Below are positions 1 to 10,470 of a DNA stretch of 40,442 nt, in pieces. Numbering within the stretch: the first letter of the stretch is position 1; every line of letters begins with the position of its first letter. The notes below the pieces were generated by a model. It did no database searches. It was not told the DNA's origin and worked only from the letters and a program-made list of their open reading frames with translations. Made by a program: the position numbers and the translations under genes. Location of the stretch: the NCBI GenBank assembly GCA_002421825.1, contig DISR01000022.1, forward strand, positions 21,980 to 62,421, written 5' to 3'. This DNA is from Thiobacillus sp. UBA6205. Its GTDB lineage: Bacteria; Pseudomonadota; Gammaproteobacteria; Burkholderiales; Thiobacillaceae.

Positions 1-2
1 AC

Positions 3-359
3 GGCCCTGGCTACGGCATGGGTCCCGGCATGATGGGCCCAGGGATGATGGGCGGTTATGGCTTCAGTCTCAATGAATCGCAGATAGCCCAACTGGACAA
101 GATCCACGACAAGCTGCAGGAAAAGCACCGCAAGCTCATGAGTCAGATGTGGGAAGAACAGGGCAGGCTCACCAATCTTTACAACGCCGAGAAACGCGAC
201 CCGGCCGCCATCGCAAAAGCCCATGACAAGCTCGCCAAATTGCAGAGCGAAGCCATCGAGGCACGCATCGAAGCGGAAAACAAGTTCTATGAAGTGCTAA
301 CCAAGGAGCAGAAGGCTCAGGTCCGCCGTGGCTACGGCTGGGGCATGATGGGATATTGA
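3..359 (+). CDS. Spy/CpxP-family periplasmic protein, Met-rich (5' partial)
   Basis: The frame is open to the left edge, so the true start and any signal peptide lie outside the window. The visible part opens with a Met/Gly-rich run built on GMM repeats. A charged, helix-rich core follows with two LTxxQ-type motifs (LNESQ near its start, LTKEQ near its end), and the protein closes with GWGMMGY. Spy and CpxP are small all-helical periplasmic proteins that act as chaperones or damp envelope stress kinases; metal-linked members are known. It has the same architecture as the gene at 684-1316, so the two look like tandem paralogues. A copper role is inferred from the Met-rich ends and the downstream multicopper oxidase and Cu ATPase. 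Confidence 0.8.
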   Translation, partial: GPGYGMGPGMMGPGMMGGYGFSLNESQIAQLDKIHDKLQEKHRKLMSQMWEEQGRLTNLYNAEKRDPAAIAKAHDKLAKLQSEAIEARIEAENKFYEVLTKEQKAQVRRGYGWGMMGY

Positions 360-432
360 TTGGCCATTGGCTGGCTGCACAAACAGCCGGCCGTCTCTCT
401 CGATTTGAATAAAACCTTTTAGGGGAATTGCG

Positions 433-669
433 ATGATGGATGGATACGGTATGGGTGGGTTCGGATTTGGATTCGGGGGCATCTTCATGATCTTGTGGTG
501 GATCCTGATCATTGTCGGCATCTTCGCCCTGGTCAAATGGCTGCTTGGGGCAAATCCAGGCCATGGTATCAGCGGCAGCCGGGCCCTCGACGTTCTCAAG
601 GAACGCTACGCGCGCGGTGAAATCGACGAGCAGGAATACCAGAAAAAGAAGCAGGACCTAAGCCAATAA
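433..669 (+). CDS. SHOCT-domain small membrane protein
   Basis: A 78-residue protein. It has a Gly/Met-rich N-terminus, one strongly hydrophobic helix (about residues 17-38) and a C-terminal SHOCT domain. The SHOCT part is recognisable from the pattern LDVLKERYARGEIDEQEY at residues 51-68. SHOCT domains are short helical modules found at the C-terminus of many small membrane proteins and are thought to mediate oligomerisation; no enzyme activity is known. An AGGGGA ribosome site lies 6 nt before the ATG. It sits between two Spy/CpxP-like genes, and all three run into the multicopper oxidase, which points to one copper-responsive operon. Confidence 0.85.
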   Translation: MMDGYGMGGFGFGFGGIFMILWWILIIVGIFALVKWLLGANPGHGISGSRALDVLKERYARGEIDEQEYQKKKQDLSQ

Positions 670-683
670 CCGCGGAGAGCAGC

Positions 684-1316
684 ATGAAACGAAATCACGC
701 ATTCTGGGTTGGACTCTGGATTCTGCTCACCGTCGTCATCGGCTATTTTGCGTTCTTTCGCGGCCCCTTGAGCATGGGCTACGGGGCTTGGCACGGCTGG
801 GGTTGGGGAGACAGATGGGGCTACGAGAATACACCCTATCCTGCATATCGCTCGCGAAGCTGGCAAGGCATGCAGCCGGGCTGGATGGGTGGCCGGGCCC
901 CGGGTGACGGGGAGTATGCTGAGCGCAATTACGGGATGATGGGGCCATTCGGCGGCACCGGGCCCGGGATGGCCTTCGGCATGCAGGGCTACGGCATGAT
1001 GCCGAGAGCTCTGCCCGAACTCACCCCCGAACAATCCCGGCAAATCGAGCAACTACAGGCCGAGCAATTCGAGCGAAGCCGCACGCAGATGCAGCAGTTG
1101 TGGCGGACCCAGGCACGCCTCAATGAACTTTATGCTGCCGACAAGCGCGACTGGGACGCGATCCGTGGTACTACCCAGAATCTATTCGAACTGCAGCGCC
1201 AGCAGCATGAATCGGCCATTGCACTGCAGCAAAAAATCGATGGCCTGTTAACTGATGAACAGCGCAGGACAATGGCGCGCACCTGGCACGGGTACGGTTG
1301 GATGGGGGCGCAATAA
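684..1316 (+). CDS. Spy/CpxP-like, Met-rich envelope protein with N-terminal anchor
   Basis: A 210-residue protein with a short basic N-terminus and one hydrophobic helix (about residues 8-25), either an uncleaved anchor or a signal peptide. A Gly/Trp/Met-rich linker with several GMM motifs follows. The C-terminal half is helical and carries two LTxxQ motifs, LTPEQ and LTDEQ, as in Spy/CpxP/ZraP proteins. The C-terminal domain resembles the partial gene at the left edge. A GGAG site precedes the ATG. The stop codon abuts the ATG of the multicopper oxidase, so the two are surely cotranscribed. Likely a periplasmic metal buffer or stress sensor; the ligand is not proven by sequence. Confidence 0.8.
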   Translation: MKRNHAFWVGLWILLTVVIGYFAFFRGPLSMGYGAWHGWGWGDRWGYENTPYPAYRSRSWQGMQPGWMGGRAPGDGEYAERNYGMMGPFGGTGPGMAFGMQGYGMMPRALPELTPEQSRQIEQLQAEQFERSRTQMQQLWRTQARLNELYAADKRDWDAIRGTTQNLFELQRQQHESAIALQQKIDGLLTDEQRRTMARTWHGYGWMGAQ

Positions 1317-2897
1317 ATGAATTTTCTGAAGCAGGCCGAGCGCAGGCGTTTCCTCAGTGTAGTAGGGACGGCCGCTCTGCTTGGCGCCGTTCCAAGCCTG
1401 GCGCAAACCCGAAAGGGTACACCTGGAGCATCCGCATCGAGCAGCTTCAAGCCCGACCTGGAACTGGAGTTGCGTGCGGAACCTGCTTTGGTGCCGATCT
1501 GGCCGGGGCCGCCGACCAGCGTATGGCGCTACCGGGCAAATGTGTTGAAGGGCGATGTGCAGGCCGTGACTAACCCCGCCTCCGGCTATCTCGGCCCGAT
1601 AATCCGCGTGCATAGCGGCACTCGCGTGCGGATTCATTTCGTAAACCAGCTTCCTCAACCGAGCGTGGTGCACTGGCATGGCTTGATCGTGCCGGAGGAT
1701 ATGGATGGCCATCCCCGTCACGCTGTTCCACCAGGCGGCCGCTATGTCTACGAGTTCGAAGTACGCAACCGTGCCGGCACCTACTGGTTCCATCCGCATC
1801 CCCACCAGCTCACTGGCATGCAGGTTTACGGCGGGCTTGCAGGGATGTTCATTGTCACGGATGACGAGGAAAGGGCACTGAACTTGCCGGATGGAGAACG
1901 TGACGTTCCCGTCGTGATTCAGGACCGGAGCTTCACTCCGGATAACCAGTTGCGCTATATCGGAAACGAACCCGGCATGTCCGGAATGATGGCGCGCATG
2001 ATGGGGTTTCTCGGTGATCAGATTCTAGTCAACGGCCGCCCGAATTTTGCACTTGAAGTGGAGCGCAAGCCCTACCGTCTGCGTCTGCTCAACGGCTCCA
2101 ATTCCCGCATCTACAAGTTGGCCTGGCAGGACGGCAGACCGATGACGGTAATTGGCAGCGATGGCGGTTTGCTCGAAGCGCCGACACAAAAACCCTACGT
2201 GACGCTTGCCCCAGCGGAACGAGTGGAAATCTGGGTGGATTTCTCCTCGCGTGCTGCGGGTGAGGACCTATCTCTGCTTAGCTTCCCGCTTTCCCAGCCC
2301 CAGGCCGGCATGATGGGGGGCATGGGGATGATGGGCAGGAGTGGGCCGGCAACAAGTCGCAGGCCCATCACTGTCCTAAGGGCTCGGATTGGACGAGGAA
2401 CGGCGGTACCACAATCCCTGCCGTCAAAACTTGCAACATTTTCCCCCTTGCCCATGAAAAACGCGATCAATCAAGCAAGTCCGCGCGTCTTTCGCGTCAC
2501 CATGGGGCATATGCGCCTGGGCCTGAATGGGCGGGTGTTTGAAATGCAGGATGTGGCCCGGGATGAAGTGGTAAGGCTGGGCACGACCGAAGTTTGGGAA
2601 TTCGTGAACGAGGCTTCCATGGGCATGATGGGCGGCATGCCCCACCCCATGCACGTGCACGGCGTGCAGTTTCGTGTGGTCGGGCGTCAGGTCCTGCCAA
2701 ATGCCATGGCAGGCTGGCGTGAAGTAAACGAGGGCTTTGTGGACGAAGGCTGGAAGGATACCGTGCTGGTGATGTCGGGCGAACGGGTTCGGCTGCTGAT
2801 GCAGTTTTCCGACTATTCGGGCATGTTCCTCTACCACTGCCACAACCTGGAACACGAGGACATGGGCATGATGCGGAATTTCCTGATCAGGGCGTGA
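1317..2897 (+). CDS. Multicopper oxidase, CueO-like, Tat-exported
   Basis: A 526-residue cupredoxin-type oxidase likely to oxidise periplasmic Cu(I) to Cu(II) with reduction of O2 to water. The N-terminus has a twin-arginine signal (RRRFLSVVG) and a hydrophobic stretch ending near SLAQ. All four copper-binding motifs are present: HWHG (119-122), HPHPH (159-163), HPMHVH (443-448) and HCHNLEHEDMGM (507-518). These give the type 1 ligands Cys508, His513 and Met518 and the trinuclear-centre histidines. A Met-rich insert (GMMGGMGMMGR, about residue 330) and a second MSGMMARMM patch are like the Cu(I)-loading segments of CueO. The ATG follows the previous stop directly. CopA-type oxidases of Pseudomonas are an alternative name; length and the C-terminus fit CueO better. 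Confidence 0.93.
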   Translation: MNFLKQAERRRFLSVVGTAALLGAVPSLAQTRKGTPGASASSSFKPDLELELRAEPALVPIWPGPPTSVWRYRANVLKGDVQAVTNPASGYLGPIIRVHSGTRVRIHFVNQLPQPSVVHWHGLIVPEDMDGHPRHAVPPGGRYVYEFEVRNRAGTYWFHPHPHQLTGMQVYGGLAGMFIVTDDEERALNLPDGERDVPVVIQDRSFTPDNQLRYIGNEPGMSGMMARMMGFLGDQILVNGRPNFALEVERKPYRLRLLNGSNSRIYKLAWQDGRPMTVIGSDGGLLEAPTQKPYVTLAPAERVEIWVDFSSRAAGEDLSLLSFPLSQPQAGMMGGMGMMGRSGPATSRRPITVLRARIGRGTAVPQSLPSKLATFSPLPMKNAINQASPRVFRVTMGHMRLGLNGRVFEMQDVARDEVVRLGTTEVWEFVNEASMGMMGGMPHPMHVHGVQFRVVGRQVLPNAMAGWREVNEGFVDEGWKDTVLVMSGERVRLLMQFSDYSGMFLYHCHNLEHEDMGMMRNFLIRA

Positions 2898-2914
2898 CGA
2901 TCGGAAGAAACAAT

Positions 2915-3298
2915 ATGGCAGAGACACGATCAAAAGCGAGTAAAGGGCCATTCGAAGTCACTCGAAACATTCCCCTGCTTCCGTTTGCAGCGGAACGCTA
3001 TGAAGAGGCAATTCGGCAGCTGCGAGCCATGAATTCTGTCCTCGACGCCCGTATAAACCGGCGCGGCCGACTCCACATCCGGTATGACGCATCCTGTGCC
3101 GGCATTCCTGACATCGAACGGATTCTGGACAAGGCGGGCATTGGTCGCCCTGACAGTTACTGGTGGCGCCTCAAATCGGCGTGGTACCGTTTCTTGGATG
3201 GCAACGCCCGCACCAATGCCCAGTCCCGGGGCGGTGCGTGCTGCAATCGTCCGCCTTCGCCGTGGACTGGCGATCGCGGCGCAGATCAGGATCATTGA
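2915..3298 (+). CDS. Small HMA-like protein without CxxC
   Basis: A 127-residue soluble protein from ATG 2915, which has a GGAAG site 6 nt upstream; a GTG at 2894 overlapping the oxidase stop is the alternative start. The segment at about residues 27-80 shows the beta-alpha-beta rhythm of heavy-metal-associated domains but has no CxxC metal motif. It is followed by a Trp-rich amphipathic stretch (WWRLKSAWYRF) and a Gly-Cys-Cys tail (GGACC). The same core plus amphipathic pattern recurs in the C-terminal half of the YHS protein at 18491-18967. Function unknown. The position between the oxidase and the Cu ATPase suggests a copper-island accessory protein. Confidence 0.6.
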   Translation: MAETRSKASKGPFEVTRNIPLLPFAAERYEEAIRQLRAMNSVLDARINRRGRLHIRYDASCAGIPDIERILDKAGIGRPDSYWWRLKSAWYRFLDGNARTNAQSRGGACCNRPPSPWTGDRGADQDH

Positions 3299-3301
3299 GC
3301 C

Positions 3302-4081
3302 ATGCCTGCCGCCGCCGATGCTATCCGCAACAAGATATGCACGACTTGCGGTGCACCAATTGCTCGAGGGGCACCGAATAAGCGGCACAGCGATGGCCAT
3401 GTCTGTGAAAACTGTTTTCTCAATGCTAGCGGACATGCGCCGGAGTGGCCCGGCCCGGAGATGCCCTACGTGTCCCTGACCGAGGCGCTGGCAGCGGCGC
3501 TCGATGCGCGCGAACATGAAACCGGTCTGCACTCCAAGCGTGTCGCCTGCCACACCATGGTGCTGGCCAAGCGCTTCTCCAGCGATGCTGCGACACTGCG
3601 GCAAGTTTACTGGGGCGCGCTGCTGCACGATATCGGGAAAATCGGCATCCCCGATGCCATCCTGCTCAAGGAGGGGTCATTGACGCCAGATGAGTGGGGC
3701 ATCATGCAGCGGCATCCGGACATCGGCCGGCATATTCTTGACGAAGTGCCGCACTTGGCGCAGGCAGCCGAGATCGTGCAGTGCCATGAAGAGCGCTTTG
3801 ACGGCTCCGGCTATCCACGCGGGCTGGCGGGCGAAGATATTCCCTTGTGGGCACGACTGTTCGCAGTCATTGACACCCTCGATGCGATAACCTCGGATCG
3901 CCCCTATCGCAAGGGCCTCGGCTTCGAAGTCGCGGCAGCGGAGATTCAGCGCATGGCAGGAAGCCAGTTCGATCCGCTGGCGGTACAGGCTTTTGTTGCC
4001 GAAGAGAAAACGCTGCGCGAAATGGTGGCGCTCAAATGCGCCGAATCGCCGGCGGAAGCCGGCTGCCATGTCCGAGGCTAG
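3302..4081 (+). CDS. HD-GYP domain protein with N-terminal zinc finger
   Basis: A 259-residue cytoplasmic protein. Residues 13-38 hold a CxxC...CxxC zinc-binding module (Cys13, 16, 35, 38). Residues 58-240 form an HD-GYP domain of the class that hydrolyses cyclic di-GMP. Visible motifs are HD at 109-110 in LLHDIGKIGIPD, the RHPDIG segment at 137-142, and ERFDGSGYPRGL around the GYP signature (170-172). The usual HHE triplet is CHE here (161-163), so one normal metal-ligand position is a cysteine and activity may be altered. No receiver domain or membrane helix is present. It overlaps the next gene by 14 bp. Possibly couples metal status to c-di-GMP, by inference only. Confidence 0.85.
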   Translation: MPAAADAIRNKICTTCGAPIARGAPNKRHSDGHVCENCFLNASGHAPEWPGPEMPYVSLTEALAAALDAREHETGLHSKRVACHTMVLAKRFSSDAATLRQVYWGALLHDIGKIGIPDAILLKEGSLTPDEWGIMQRHPDIGRHILDEVPHLAQAAEIVQCHEERFDGSGYPRGLAGEDIPLWARLFAVIDTLDAITSDRPYRKGLGFEVAAAEIQRMAGSQFDPLAVQAFVAEEKTLREMVALKCAESPAEAGCHVRG

Positions 4082-4745
4082 CGAGATGGCGCTGACCAAG
4101 AGCCAGCTCATCGACCTGTACCGGCTGCGCGCTGCTTGGTATGACCTCACTGCGAATCTGTATTACTTGATCGGCTTCCGTGAAGCCCGATTTCGCAAAG
4201 CAGCTGTAGAAGCACTCGGCCTCAAGCCCGGCGACACGATTGTGGAACTTGGTTGCGGCACCGGGCTCAACTTCAGCTACCTGAGGGCCACGGTGGGCGA
4301 GAAGGGACGGGTGATCGGTGTGGATTTGACCGACGCCATGCTGGAGCAAGCCGAACAACGCATTGCACGAAAAGGCTGGCAAAACGTCACGCTGGTGCAG
4401 TGCGATGCCGCAGTCTATGAATTTCCGCCAACGGTGCAAGGCGTGCTGTCGGCCTTCGCGCTGACCTTGGTGCCGGAATATGAGGCAGTGATCGCGCGCG
4501 CCGCCGCAGCACTCGTACCGGACGGACGTTTGGTAGTCCTGGATTTCCGAAAGCCGGATAACTGGCCCTCATGGCTGGTTCGATTCGGGGTGCTGATCAC
4601 CAAGCCGTTCGGCGTGTCCCTGGATTTGACAGCTAGAAAGCCGTGGGAGGCGATGAAAAAATTCTTTCCTCACATGTCCATGCGGCTTCTCTTCGGCGGG
4701 GTTGTTTATCTCGCGGTCGGGCAAAAGCAAGAATCGGATGTCTAA
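4068..4745 (+). CDS. Class I SAM-dependent methyltransferase
   Basis: About 225 residues from ATG 4068, overlapping the HD-GYP gene by 14 bp; an ATG at 4086 is an alternative. The Rossmann methyltransferase fold is clear. Motif I is VELGCGTG (about residues 59-66), the acidic residue of motif II is in GVDLTDAM, and LVVLDFRKP is the post-IV region. The N-terminal YDLTANLYYLIGF stretch resembles UbiE/phospholipid-methyltransferase relatives. The substrate cannot be read from sequence. Its tight coupling with copper genes hints at a role in membrane lipid or quinone modification. The stop overlaps possible upstream starts of the thioredoxin-like gene. Confidence 0.8.
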   Translation: MSEASEMALTKSQLIDLYRLRAAWYDLTANLYYLIGFREARFRKAAVEALGLKPGDTIVELGCGTGLNFSYLRATVGEKGRVIGVDLTDAMLEQAEQRIARKGWQNVTLVQCDAAVYEFPPTVQGVLSAFALTLVPEYEAVIARAAAALVPDGRLVVLDFRKPDNWPSWLVRFGVLITKPFGVSLDLTARKPWEAMKKFFPHMSMRLLFGGVVYLAVGQKQESDV

Positions 4746-4761
4746 GATGGAGAAAGCGGGT

Positions 4762-5280
4762 ATGCGAACAATATTCCTGTCGTGGCTGGTGTTGGCGGCA
4801 GTGTGGTTTCCGCAAGCGGCCAGGAGCGCTTCACCCAACGGCCATTGGGACTACATGCAAGCCAGTGCACTGAAGTGGCGGGCATACGACCCCGGCACGC
4901 TGCGAAAGGCTGCCGAGCTCAAGCGGCCGCTGTTCGTACTGGTCTACCTTGATACCTGCCACTGGTGCAGGAAATACGAAACGGAAACGCTCGAAACCGA
5001 TCGGATTCTTAAGCGTTTGCGTACCGACTATTTACCGGTGGCAGTCAATTCGGCAGTGCAGCCCGGGCTGGCGAAGCAACTCGGTGCGTCGATGGTGCCG
5101 ACCACGATATTGCTGACTCCTGAAGGACGTGTGATGGCCAAATTCAAGGGGTTCGTCGATGCACGCGATCTGGCAGACATTCTGGATGCCAACCTTTACC
5201 GATGGCGTAAGGGCGAGATTGGCGGCGAGGAGTTTGGCGAACCCGAGGTCTGCTGTCCGCTTGAAACAGTTCCAAAATAG
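4762..5280 (+). CDS. Periplasmic thioredoxin-like protein (CHWC active site)
   Basis: A 172-residue secreted thioredoxin-fold protein. The start at ATG 4762 has a GGAG site 9 nt upstream and leads directly into a signal peptide (MRTIFLSWLVLAAVW... cut near ARSA). ATGs at 4738 and 4747 are in frame and would add a poor hydrophilic leader. The redox motif CHWC lies in DTCHWCRKYE, followed by the typical cis-Pro segment MVPTTILLTPEG. This pattern fits the DUF255/SoxW-like thioredoxins that reduce or isomerise periplasmic thiols. A second Cys pair occurs near the C-terminus (EVCCPLE). It lies 15 bp before the Cu ATPase gene, suggesting protection of cysteine proteins under copper stress. Confidence 0.82.
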   Translation: MRTIFLSWLVLAAVWFPQAARSASPNGHWDYMQASALKWRAYDPGTLRKAAELKRPLFVLVYLDTCHWCRKYETETLETDRILKRLRTDYLPVAVNSAVQPGLAKQLGASMVPTTILLTPEGRVMAKFKGFVDARDLADILDANLYRWRKGEIGGEEFGEPEVCCPLETVPK

Positions 5281-5295
5281 CAGGAGGAATATCGG

Positions 5296-7764
<2,469 letters not shown>

Positions 7765-7792
7765 ATTTGAGGCGGATTAAAAGGAGATTGTT

Positions 7793-8257
7793 ATGCAATC
7801 GCAAACCTGGTTCAAGCCCACAGGGGTGGGGATGGTCGGTGGTCTCGCGTTGCTTGCCGTCTATTTCGCGATTCTGACGCTGGTCTCAGGCTGGGATTTC
7901 ACGCGGGACCAGTTTCGCGAGTTTTGGTATTTCGTGGTCGCGCTTGCTGTCGGTTTCGGTGTGCAGATCGCGCTCTATACCTACTTGAGGCAGGTGACGC
8001 GCCACACGGACGGCTCAGGCAAGGTCATGGCGGTGTCGGGCGCGACCTCGACGGGCGCGATGATCTCCTGCTGCACGCATTATCTCGTCAACGTGTTGCC
8101 GGTTCTCGGCGCAACCGGTTTCGTTGCGCTCGTGGCCCAATACCAAGTAGAGCTCTTTTGGGTCGGACTTGCGTTCAATCTCGCCGGGGTTTTCTACATC
8201 GGGCGCAAGGCCTTGCAGGCCGGGCGCCACATGGCGCTCATGGAGGCCCATAAATGA
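7793..8257 (+). CDS. Four-helix membrane protein of unknown function
   Basis: A 154-residue polytopic membrane protein with about four hydrophobic helices (roughly residues 11-33, 44-66, 80-110 and 115-137). The third region contains a conserved-looking SCCTHYL motif inside the membrane segment, a plausible soft-metal or redox site. I do not recognise a named family. An AAGGAG site lies before the ATG, and its stop overlaps the next start by 4 bp (ATGA), so expression is coupled to the secreted protein downstream. Position directly after the Cu ATPase suggests an accessory role in copper handling. Confidence 0.7.
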   Translation: MQSQTWFKPTGVGMVGGLALLAVYFAILTLVSGWDFTRDQFREFWYFVVALAVGFGVQIALYTYLRQVTRHTDGSGKVMAVSGATSTGAMISCCTHYLVNVLPVLGATGFVALVAQYQVELFWVGLAFNLAGVFYIGRKALQAGRHMALMEAHK

Positions 8258-8676
8258 AAAAGCTTTTGAATTTCCCGCATTCCCTGGCTGCACTTCTGCT
8301 GACGTCATTGCTTTTCCAAACTGGCGCATTGCAGGCCGCCGGCCTCGAAACCCAAACGAATCGCGAAGGTTCGGTGACGGTGAAAGTCACGCCCCTGAAC
8401 ATATCGCCGGGAACCAAGACCTGGGACTTCGAGATCACGCTTACCACCCATACGGTTTCCTTGGATCAGGACATGGGCAGCGCCGCACTCCTGGTCATTG
8501 GTTCGGGCAGGCCGCGACCGCCGCTAGCCTGGGAAGGCGACCCGCCGGGTGGACACCACCGCAAAGGCGTGCTCCGGTTTCAATCCCAGCCAGCCATGCC
8601 CCAGTTTGTCGAACTGCATATCAGCGGGATCGGCGATGTGAGCCAACGGGTATTTCGATGGCGATTGGACAAATGA
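8254..8676 (+). CDS. Secreted protein of unknown function
   Basis: A 140-residue protein with a clear signal peptide (MKKLLNF... with a hydrophobic core, cut near LQAA). The mature part is about 115 residues, rich in beta-type sequence and ending in a strongly basic/aromatic tail (VFRWRLDK). A GDPPGGHH patch may bind metal. It starts by a 4-bp overlap with the four-helix membrane protein, so the two products probably act together across the inner membrane. No family is recognised. Confidence 0.65.
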   Translation: MKKLLNFPHSLAALLLTSLLFQTGALQAAGLETQTNREGSVTVKVTPLNISPGTKTWDFEITLTTHTVSLDQDMGSAALLVIGSGRPRPPLAWEGDPPGGHHRKGVLRFQSQPAMPQFVELHISGIGDVSQRVFRWRLDK

Positions 8677-8781
8677 GTGCGGCAACCGCAAGGCTTGTGG
8701 CTAATACGGCCTGCGGTGCGCTCAGATTCTTCCCATACCTCGATTGGCTGTGAGTGGAATGCAGCAGTAAAGGAGATGAAT

Positions 8782-9075
8782 ATGGAAGGCTTACTGTGGT
8801 TTCTGATTTTCGGCGGCCTGTTTTATTTCATGATGCGCTACGGTTGCGGAGCGCACATGGTGCACGGCCATGGTGGACATGCGGGTCATGGCGGCAACGG
8901 GGGTGAGTTTGTCGACCCAGTCTGCGGTATGACGGTTGCGGCGGACCAAGGCTATACCAAGACGCACCAGGGTAGCCTGTACCATTTCTGCAGCCGCAAC
9001 TGTCTGGACAAGTTCGAAGCAGACCCTGCCAAGTATCTGAAACCGGCCGGCGGCGACGCAGGAGATGCATCATGA
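8782..9075 (+). CDS. Membrane-anchored YHS-domain protein with His-rich linker
   Basis: A 97-residue protein. The start ATG at 8782 has an AGGAG site 6 nt upstream. ATG 8776 directly abuts that site and is unlikely, and the frame also extends upstream to GTG 8677. One N-terminal hydrophobic helix (about residues 3-18) is followed by a His/Gly linker (HMVHGHGGHAGHGG) and a YHS domain with DPVCGM and FCSRNC. YHS domains bind soft metals through the two cysteine clusters and are common next to Cu ATPases. It overlaps the next gene by 4 bp. Probably a membrane-tethered copper relay or buffer. Confidence 0.82.
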   Translation: MEGLLWFLIFGGLFYFMMRYGCGAHMVHGHGGHAGHGGNGGEFVDPVCGMTVAADQGYTKTHQGSLYHFCSRNCLDKFEADPAKYLKPAGGDAGDAS

Positions 9076-9356
9076 AGCCGGGCATCTCCTTGATCGCGGT
9101 CGGCCACGCCTCCAGCCTGTTTTTGGCCATCACCTTTGCCTTGTGCGTGGGTTTCGATCTGCTGTTCCCTGCGCATGCCATGTATGAAGCCTGGCAGAAA
9201 CTGCTGCCGGGCTTCGAGTGGCTTAGCTGGCAGAGCTTTTTCCTGGGCCTGCTCGAAAGCTACGGCTATGGATGGTATTTCGCCCTGGTCTGGGTGCCCA
9301 TTTACAACGTGTTCGCCGTGCGTTGGGCCGCGGGAAAGAAAACCGGGCAGGAATAG
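9072..9356 (+). CDS. Two-helix membrane protein, DUF5676-like
   Basis: A 94-residue protein with two hydrophobic segments (about residues 10-33 and 50-82) separated by an amphipathic Trp-containing loop. Length, layout and the final aromatic helix resemble the DUF5676 small membrane proteins that accompany copper and YHS genes. This is my recollection of the family, not a search result. The start overlaps the stop of the YHS protein by 4 bp, so the two are translationally coupled. No catalytic motif is visible. Confidence 0.6.
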   Translation: MKPGISLIAVGHASSLFLAITFALCVGFDLLFPAHAMYEAWQKLLPGFEWLSWQSFFLGLLESYGYGWYFALVWVPIYNVFAVRWAAGKKTGQE

Positions 9357-9359
9357 GTT

Positions 9360-10445
9360 GTGAAAACCTCGGGTGACACCATAGAAATCGCCGGTGCCGG
9401 CCCCGCTGGATTGGCGGCCGCCATCACCCTGGCGCGGGCGGGACGGGGGGTCATCGTGCATGAAGCACAGTCCGAAGTCGGGCACCGCTTCAAACGCGAC
9501 CTGCAAGGGCTGGATAACTGGACCACCCGGCAGGATGTCCTCTCGGTATTGCACGATCAGGGCATTACCACCGATTTCAGGATGCGCCCCTGCCGCGAGG
9601 GCGCAGCCTTCGATGCCTGGGGCAGAAAGTACGTTACCCGCAGCGATGAGCCCTTTTTCTACATGGTGGAACGCGGCCCCGGCCCGGGCACGCTGGATAC
9701 CGCCTTGTTGCATCAGGCCTTGTATCTGGGGGTGCAAATGCGCTTCAACAGCCGTGTGCGGGACGAGCAGGGTGCAGACATCTTCGCGACTGGCCCGAAG
9801 AAAGTAGATGCCATTGCCATCGGCTATCACTTCGACACCCCCATGGCGGACGGCTACTGGGTGATTTGCGACAACAGCCTCGCGCCTCAGGGCTATGCCT
9901 ATCTGCTGGTCATGGGCGGCAGAGGTACGGTGAAAAGCTGCATGTTCACGGGATTCAAACAGAAGGCACTCTATGTGTGGCGCACCGTTTCCGCATTCGA
10001 GCGGCTGGCCGGCCTGAAGATGATCGATCCGCGCGCGCATGGCGGGGTAGGGAATTTCCACATCCCGTCCAGCGCCTGTTGCGGGGCGCAAGTGCTGGCG
10101 GGTGAACAGGCCGGTTTTCAGGATCCCTTATGGGGATTCGGGATGCGGGCAGCCATCACTTCGGGGGTCCTGGCCGCCCGCAGTCTGTTGGAGGGCTACG
10201 ACTATGACCGGTACTGGCGCCAGGAACTGGAAGCGCTGATGAGCACGGCACTGGTCAACCGTACCCTGCACAGCCGGCTGGGTAATCACGGTTATCGCTG
10301 GTTTTTGCGCCGCGTGGAAAATCACTCGGATGCGCGCATGCTGTTGCATCGCCACTACCGGCCTTCCGGCCCCAAACGTCTGCTGGCATTGCTATCCGCA
10401 GCGAGCAAGCGGCACGGGGCATTGCAATCAGAATTTCAAAGGTGA
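9360..10445 (+). CDS. FAD-dependent oxidoreductase, geranylgeranyl-reductase-like
   Basis: A 361-residue flavoprotein. It starts at GTG 9360, three bases after the preceding stop. The N-terminus has the Rossmann FAD fingerprint GAGPAGLAAA (about residues 12-21) followed by an acidic residue ending the second strand (VHEA). Near residues 240-275 a SACCGAQ segment leads into a second flavin-contact region (FQDPLWGFGMRAAITSG). This layout matches the geranylgeranyl reductase/halogenase-type NAD(P)-binding oxidoreductases. The substrate is unknown; a reductase acting on a lipid or quinone is possible. Finding it inside a run of small metal-handling proteins is unusual. Confidence 0.75.
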   Translation: MKTSGDTIEIAGAGPAGLAAAITLARAGRGVIVHEAQSEVGHRFKRDLQGLDNWTTRQDVLSVLHDQGITTDFRMRPCREGAAFDAWGRKYVTRSDEPFFYMVERGPGPGTLDTALLHQALYLGVQMRFNSRVRDEQGADIFATGPKKVDAIAIGYHFDTPMADGYWVICDNSLAPQGYAYLLVMGGRGTVKSCMFTGFKQKALYVWRTVSAFERLAGLKMIDPRAHGGVGNFHIPSSACCGAQVLAGEQAGFQDPLWGFGMRAAITSGVLAARSLLEGYDYDRYWRQELEALMSTALVNRTLHSRLGNHGYRWFLRRVENHSDARMLLHRHYRPSGPKRLLALLSAASKRHGALQSEFQR

Positions 10446-10470
10446 CTGCACAATCTGGACAAGAGGAGAT

